A DNA stretch of 64,000 nt from assembly GCF_029869925.1 (NCBI RefSeq), contig NZ_CP118605.1, positions 124,001 to 188,000 of the forward strand. Direction: 5' to 3'. The notes under the pieces were generated by a model. The model saw only the letters and a list, made by a program, of their open reading frames with translations, was not told the origin of the DNA and made no database searches. The position numbers were made by a program, and so were the translations under genes. The stretch is from Microbulbifer bruguierae. Lineage in GTDB: Bacteria; Pseudomonadota; Gammaproteobacteria; Pseudomonadales; Cellvibrionaceae. Of the stretch, positions 60,406-64,000 are shown one piece after another (position 1 is the stretch's first letter; each line of letters opens with the position of its first letter).

Positions 60406-60795
60406 ATGAGTGTTGAAGTTACCGCGTTATATGCCGGGTTGTGTGGCTTGCTGATGATTGCTTTGGCATTCAGAGTGGTTGGGTTTCGCCGCGGTAAAAA
60501 AATTGGTATCGGAACTGGTGGCGATAAACAGGGTGAGGTGCTGGTGCGGGCCCACGCCAATGCGGCGGAATATGTCCCTATCGCATTGCTCCTGTTAATG
60601 GCGGCAGAAATCAACGGGCTGGCACCACTGTGGCTGCACAGCCTGGGCTCGACACTGGTGTTCGCCCGTTTATTGCACGCGATTGGCCTGATCGGCGGGA
60701 AAGGAGGCTATCACCCGGGGCGTTTTGTCGGCACTGCGCTCACCTGGTTGGTGATCATTATCCTGGCGGTGATTAACATTCTGTCTGTGTTCTGA
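60406..60795 (+). CDS. MAPEG family membrane protein
   Basis: A 129-residue protein with four membrane helices. VRAHANAAEYVPIALLLL near 51-68 is the MAPEG signature (RxHxNxxEYxP), which belongs to membrane glutathione-linked enzymes; the bacterial members are mostly uncharacterised. ATG 60406 follows GGAAAAG; an in-frame TTG at 60394 is less likely. It stands alone. Confidence 0.9.
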   Translation: MSVEVTALYAGLCGLLMIALAFRVVGFRRGKKIGIGTGGDKQGEVLVRAHANAAEYVPIALLLLMAAEINGLAPLWLHSLGSTLVFARLLHAIGLIGGKGGYHPGRFVGTALTWLVIIILAVINILSVF

Positions 60796-60810
60796 GAAGA
60801 AAACGGAGTG

Positions 60811-60833
60811 AAAAAAAGCCCGGCAAGCCGGGC
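60811..60833 (-). terminator. Terminator of the yebG gene
   Basis: GCCCGGC-AA-GCCGGGC. Read on the minus strand, a run of seven T follows, as expected for the end of the gene at 60901. Confidence 0.8.
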
Positions 60834-60900
60834 AGAGTACAGGGATGGAATGGAATCTGCGCAGGCTTGTACGGGTATCGTATGAGCCTGCGGCAACCGC

Positions 60901-61209
60901 TTACTGGTTGGCGGCCAGGGGAGTGACGTTTTCTTCGCCGTGGGCTACGGGTTGTTCTTCGAAAGCGTCATCTTCTGTCAGTAAATCTTCTGGCTTTCCT
61001 TTACAGGCCTTGGCCAGTACTTCGCGGCGCTTGGCCAGCATCAGGCCAATTTCTTCACTGGCTTGCTCGGAAACGCCATCAACATGACGCTCGATCAGGG
61101 CAGTGATGTTGGCTGCCAGTTCCAGCATTTTGTCGTGTTCTTCGGCATCTTTTTTGTTGTCGAACATGGCTCCGTCTCTATCGCATTTCCAGACTGCTAC
61201 TACCGCCAT
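60901..61209 (-). CDS. yebG: YebG family DNA-damage protein
   Basis: A 102-residue protein. VAVWKCDRDGAMFDNKKDAEEHDKMLELA at 3-31 matches YebG (VIREGxEKMSFTSKKEADAYDKMLD); the tail is acidic. In E. coli yebG is SOS-induced and its product is small and DNA-binding, role unclear. The ATG at 61209 follows GGAGG. A LexA-like box lies 80 bases upstream. The frame continues upstream to 61353, but those residues are not conserved. Confidence 0.85.
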   Translation of the reverse strand: MAVVAVWKCDRDGAMFDNKKDAEEHDKMLELAANITALIERHVDGVSEQASEEIGLMLAKRREVLAKACKGKPEDLLTEDDAFEEQPVAHGEENVTPLAANQ

Positions 61210-61288
61210 AAGGGCCTCCTGATGGTCTTGGGCGTTTATTCTTGGCAATAACCGTGTGTTGTTATTGAAGTGGATGCATGTACAGTAT

Positions 61289-61304
61289 CTGTATAGATGT
61301 TCAG
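61289..61304 (-). promoter_or_regulatory. LexA-like box upstream of yebG
   Basis: Minus strand CTGAACATCTATACAG, one mismatch in the outer CTGT/ACAG frame. An ATACTGTACAT stretch directly beside it (61278-61289) may be a second half site or a -10 element. It suits SOS control of yebG. Confidence 0.6.
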
Positions 61305-61591
61305 TGTCAACGGCCGAGCGGAAACCGGTGGGGGTATAGGGTGAACTGGTCACATAGCAATTTGCTCAGAGTTTCTGCATCCAAATGCGGCTCTCCCCAC
61401 GTCCATCTGCTGAAAGGTAAAAGTCGCACTGAAACGGGCGGCTGCTGCGGTACCCCTGATACAAACTGGTCGAAAAAGGTACAATCCTGCGCCAGTTGAT
61501 CCGACGACTGATTTTGCCGTGCGGATGGTTGCGGGGGAAGTATCACTGAAAGCACCGCGATCAGGTAAATTGCAAGAGCGAGATAACATCA

Positions 61592-62473
61592 ATGAGAGCG
61601 AGTAACACCACCATGCGTAAACGCATGCCCATCTGGGCCTTTGCCGTCGCAGCCACTCTGAGTATGGGGGTTTCCGGATCCCTGTGGGCACAGGACGAGG
61701 TCGGCGAGGCGCCCCAGCCGCCGACGCCACCAGCCCCAGTGGTAGCGCCGGAACCGGTAGAGAAAGAGGCGACTAAACAGGTGCGTATCCTGCGTCAGGG
61801 GGACGGCAGCCTGCGGATCCATGCCCGGGATGAGAACGGTGAAACGGCCAATGTCGAGATCGATCTCGGTGAAGAATTCGGCGGCGCGGTGACCCGGCGC
61901 ATCTATGAAAAGCTCAAGGAGAAGGGCGTACTCGACGAGCAGGGCCTGGTGATCGAGGAATCGCTGGAATCGGTGCCGCGCAATATCGACATCGGTATCT
62001 CCACGGAAATGGCCCGGGAACATGCCCGGCAGGCGCGGGAGCACGCCCGCGCGGCGCGGGATCTGGAGCGCAAGGCAGAGGTCTACGCCTATAACTACAG
62101 CGACTCGGATGATTCTGACATTGCACTGGTTATTCCCGTGATTGCCATCCTGGCTGTTTTTGGTACCCCCATCCTGATTGTTTGGCTGGTCACCCGCAAC
62201 AGCTATCGCAAAAAGCAGCTGGTGATGGAGAACATCAATCGTATGGTTTCCGAGGGGCGCGATATCCCGCCGGAGCTGCTGGACGCGCTGGAAGGAGAGA
62301 GCACTGGGAGTACCAGGGACCGCGGATTTACCCTGATGGCTGTGGGCGCGGCAATCTTTATCTGGCTCACTGCCGCCGCCGGTGTGGGGGTGGGTAGCCT
62401 GGGCCTGATCCCGCTGTTTATCGGTGTGGCACGCTATATCAACTGGAAGCTCGATCACCAGCAAGCAGGTTAA
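61592..62473 (+). CDS. DUF6249-type membrane protein
   Basis: A 293-residue exported and membrane-bound protein. A signal peptide ends near LWAQD; then a Pro-rich stretch; a charged, partly coiled-coil segment (MAREHARQAREHARAARDLERK near 132-153); one membrane helix near 172-195; a short cytosolic part with NINRMVSEGRDIPPELL; and two further hydrophobic segments to the end. The last part is the DUF6249 layout. The gene stops 12 bases before an ECF sigma factor gene, so it is probably coupled to it. It may be the signal-sensing or controlled partner (inference). Confidence 0.75.
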   Translation: MRASNTTMRKRMPIWAFAVAATLSMGVSGSLWAQDEVGEAPQPPTPPAPVVAPEPVEKEATKQVRILRQGDGSLRIHARDENGETANVEIDLGEEFGGAVTRRIYEKLKEKGVLDEQGLVIEESLESVPRNIDIGISTEMAREHARQAREHARAARDLERKAEVYAYNYSDSDDSDIALVIPVIAILAVFGTPILIVWLVTRNSYRKKQLVMENINRMVSEGRDIPPELLDALEGESTGSTRDRGFTLMAVGAAIFIWLTAAAGVGVGSLGLIPLFIGVARYINWKLDHQQAG

Positions 62474-62485
62474 GGACGGCGACCC

Positions 62486-63040
62486 ATGAACCTCAATGAT
62501 GAGGATCTGATCAGGCGCGTCGTCGATGACGGGGACCAGCGGGCTTACGCCCAGCTGGTTCGTCGCTATCAGTCACAGCTGCGATTCTCGCTTCGTCAGC
62601 TGTGTGATGGCGACCAGGGGCTGGCCGACGATATGGCGCAGGAGGCCTTTATCAAGGCCTACAAGGCATTGCCTGCATTTCGGGGGGATGCGCGCTTCAG
62701 TACCTGGCTGTACCGTATTGCCTACAATCTGGTCATGAGCTACAAACGCAAGAACGCACCGGATGTGGATCAGGATGCGGTTGACCGTGCCCAGGCTCAG
62801 CAGAGCGTCGAAGAGGCGCAGCAGCTGGGTATGGCCAGAGATCTGAATACGGCGATGGGGGAGTTGAGTGAAGCCCAGCGGCAAGCGGTACATCTGTGTA
62901 TGCAGCGCGGTTTTTCCCATGAGGAGGCTGCCAGTATTATGAAGTTGCCGCTAGGCACGGTAAAATCTCACGTTAATCGCGCAAGAGCCAAGTTGCAGAC
63001 GCTGCTTCAGGCCTGGCGGGAGGAGGTAGTCGGTGGCTGA
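62486..63040 (+). CDS. ECF-type RNA polymerase sigma factor
   Basis: A 184-residue sigma-70 family factor of the extracytoplasmic-function group. Region 2 carries DDMAQEAFIKAYKALPAFRGDARFSTWLYRIAYN near 48-82; region 4 carries MQRGFSHEEAASIMKLPLGTVKSHVNRARAKL near 139-170, the -35-reading helix-turn-helix. GGCGACCC precedes the ATG weakly. It lies between two membrane-protein genes and overlaps the next by 8 nt. The next gene is a good candidate anti-sigma factor. Confidence 0.95.
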   Translation: MNLNDEDLIRRVVDDGDQRAYAQLVRRYQSQLRFSLRQLCDGDQGLADDMAQEAFIKAYKALPAFRGDARFSTWLYRIAYNLVMSYKRKNAPDVDQDAVDRAQAQQSVEEAQQLGMARDLNTAMGELSEAQRQAVHLCMQRGFSHEEAASIMKLPLGTVKSHVNRARAKLQTLLQAWREEVVGG

Positions 63041-63455
63041 TTTCAAACATCAATCAGCAGGTTCCCGGAACACAACGGGTGGTTCTACAGGTATGGTGAT
63101 CAAAGACGGTATTGTTCAGTCCGCGCACGGTGCCCTGGAGGGTGAGCCGGACTTTGATGCATGGCTGTCGCAGCAGTTGCAGTTCAGTGAGCCTCATCTC
63201 GATGATGACGGCTTTTGCGAGCGTGTTATGGCGGAACTGCCGCCGGTGCCGGCGAAGCGCGCCGAGCGTCGGGCGACCCGTTATCAGTACGCGGCCGTGG
63301 TCGCGGCGTCCGCCATTGTCTGCTGGCAGTTCCCCTTCGAACAGGTGCTCACGCAGGCAGCCCAGCAGAGTATCAGTCTCTACAGTCTCATGGGGTTGGG
63401 TATTCTCGGCTCCATCGCGGCCATGACTGGCGGTATCTTGGTAGCTCGGCGCTGA
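63033..63455 (+). CDS. Putative anti-sigma-type membrane protein
   Basis: A 140-residue protein with a cytosolic N-terminal half, in which DFDAWLSQQLQFSEPHLDDDGFCERVMAELPP is a typical acidic sigma-facing stretch, and two hydrophobic segments near 85-100 and 115-135. The GTG start overlaps the sigma gene by 8 nt. No zinc-binding HxxxCxxC motif is seen. Anti-sigma function is inferred from position and shape only. Confidence 0.6.
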   Translation: MADFKHQSAGSRNTTGGSTGMVIKDGIVQSAHGALEGEPDFDAWLSQQLQFSEPHLDDDGFCERVMAELPPVPAKRAERRATRYQYAAVVAASAIVCWQFPFEQVLTQAAQQSISLYSLMGLGILGSIAAMTGGILVARR

Positions 63456-63589
63456 TCTTTCCCCGTATCCGCTTTCCCAATAGCTGGGGCCGTTGTCTCA
63501 ACAGGCCCCGGACTCTTCTCTTCCTCTCACTTTTACGTTTTGGTTCCATGTTCTCGAATTTAGGGAAGTTTGGCCCCGATCCCGGGGGC

Positions 63590-64000
63590 TTAGCGTTGGT
63601 ATTGCCCCAGATCTATCTCACCGCGTTTGGTTACGCGAATCGCGGGCAGAATGGACTGCCTCAATCCTAACTTTGCTTCCAGTTCGTAGGGCACGCTGTT
63701 TCCCTGCAGCCGAATGAGCTCTGCCGCTGCCATAAACGACCCCATGATGTTGGCCGAGGCGTCTACCACGATGGCGTCCTGACCGTAGGCTGGGATCACC
63801 GGCAGGTTACTCGATGTACCTGTGATCACCTTGTGGCCCGCCAATTTGAGGGTGTAGTACAGGCCGGACAGGGACAATTCACGGTTGTTGGGGTTGAACA
63901 CGCGCAGGTGGATGCGAAAACGCAGGTCGCCACTACCGTTGCCGGGCAGGGGTTCCAGCGCGGTTAGCTGCACTTCCGGCTTTTCAAACTCCGGCGACAG
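63590..64000 (-). CDS. LEA2/WHy-domain protein, partial at the window edge
   Basis: At least 136 codons, running off the right end of the window. PEFEKPEVQLTALEPLPG opens the visible part; LRFRIHLRVFNPNNRELSLSGLYYTLKLAGHKV is the LEA14/water-stress (WHy) domain pattern (NPNxxxLxLxxxxYxL). The domain occurs in small periplasmic lipoproteins of marine gammaproteobacteria. A lipobox, if any, would lie beyond the window. The C-terminus ends at a TAA near 63590. Confidence 0.75.
   Translation of the reverse strand: MSPEFEKPEVQLTALEPLPGNGSGDLRFRIHLRVFNPNNRELSLSGLYYTLKLAGHKVITGTSSNLPVIPAYGQDAIVVDASANIMGSFMAAAELIRLQGNSVPYELEAKLGLRQSILPAIRVTKRGEIDLGQYQR

Noticed and set aside
63486..63509. Hairpin GGGGCC/GGCCCC after the sigma operon
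   Set aside because: The stem has a register slip and no T-run follows, so I do not call it a terminator.
1..64000. CRISPR arrays, prophage or integrative element with att sites
   Set aside because: No regularly spaced repeats, no integrase or phage structural genes were seen. The tRNA-Arg gene at 52073 has no obvious duplicated 3' end in the window.

Overview
The window looks like chromosomal DNA of a marine, heterotrophic gammaproteobacterium, most like the Cellvibrionales (Microbulbifer or Halieaceae type). This is inferred from paired TonB-dependent receptors with EEVVVTAR-type Ton boxes, a DUF6482 protein, ElaA, YebG, TruC, YchJ, RtcB and the general codon style. No rRNA or species marker is present.

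Layout. (1) 0.5-3.5 kb holds small housekeeping or accessory genes: DUF6482, an epimerase remnant, ElaA and a class 3 lipase. (2) 3.6-9.7 kb is a conspicuously AT-rich tract with orphan lipoproteins, a pair of related exported proteins and a wrecked IS30 transposase. It lies just downstream of a large RHS polymorphic-toxin gene (9.2-13.9 kb), whose C-terminal toxin overlaps a lipoprotein immunity candidate by 4 nt. The RHS protein starts with what reads as a Flp/Tad-type prepilin leader. (3) 14.2-52.0 kb is the most striking part: about 25 genes that together look like an uptake and degradation locus for a cyclic tetrapyrrole, most likely chlorophyll or pheophorbide. It contains three divergent homologues of plant red chlorophyll catabolite reductase (RCCR), two short-chain dehydrogenases of the chlorophyll b reductase (NYC1/NOL) type, a PAO/VanA-type Rieske oxygenase, a chlorophyllase-like hydrolase, a rubredoxin-rubredoxin reductase fusion, a flavin reductase, two TonB-dependent receptors and three MFS transporters. 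It also has a set of enzymes suited to breaking down the maleimide-type pieces that tetrapyrrole oxidation yields: a nitrilase-family amidase, a maleamate-amidase-like isochorismatase-fold enzyme, a maleate isomerase/arylmalonate decarboxylase homologue, a dimethylmalate-lyase-like enzyme and two aldehyde dehydrogenases. A CRP/FNR-type regulator sits at the left edge. Nine near-perfect TTGAY-N4-RTCAA dyads lie in the promoter gaps across the island, so it reads as one regulon.

(4) 52.0-56.6 kb has tRNA-Arg, tRNA-Glu, a tRNA-Met-like gene and a degenerate tRNA-Gln-like element, followed by a small receiver-like protein, a SpoU/TrmH methyltransferase, the tRNA pseudouridine synthase TruC and the RNA ligase RtcB. 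This is a tRNA-centred modification and repair neighbourhood. (5) 56.6-64.0 kb holds ordinary genes: YchJ, a tandem amidohydrolase pair (the second without metal ligands), MAPEG, YebG with a LexA-like box, an ECF sigma factor with its small membrane partner, and a partial LEA2/WHy-domain protein.

The function of the tetrapyrrole island is an inference from family recognition and gene company. No single gene proves the substrate.
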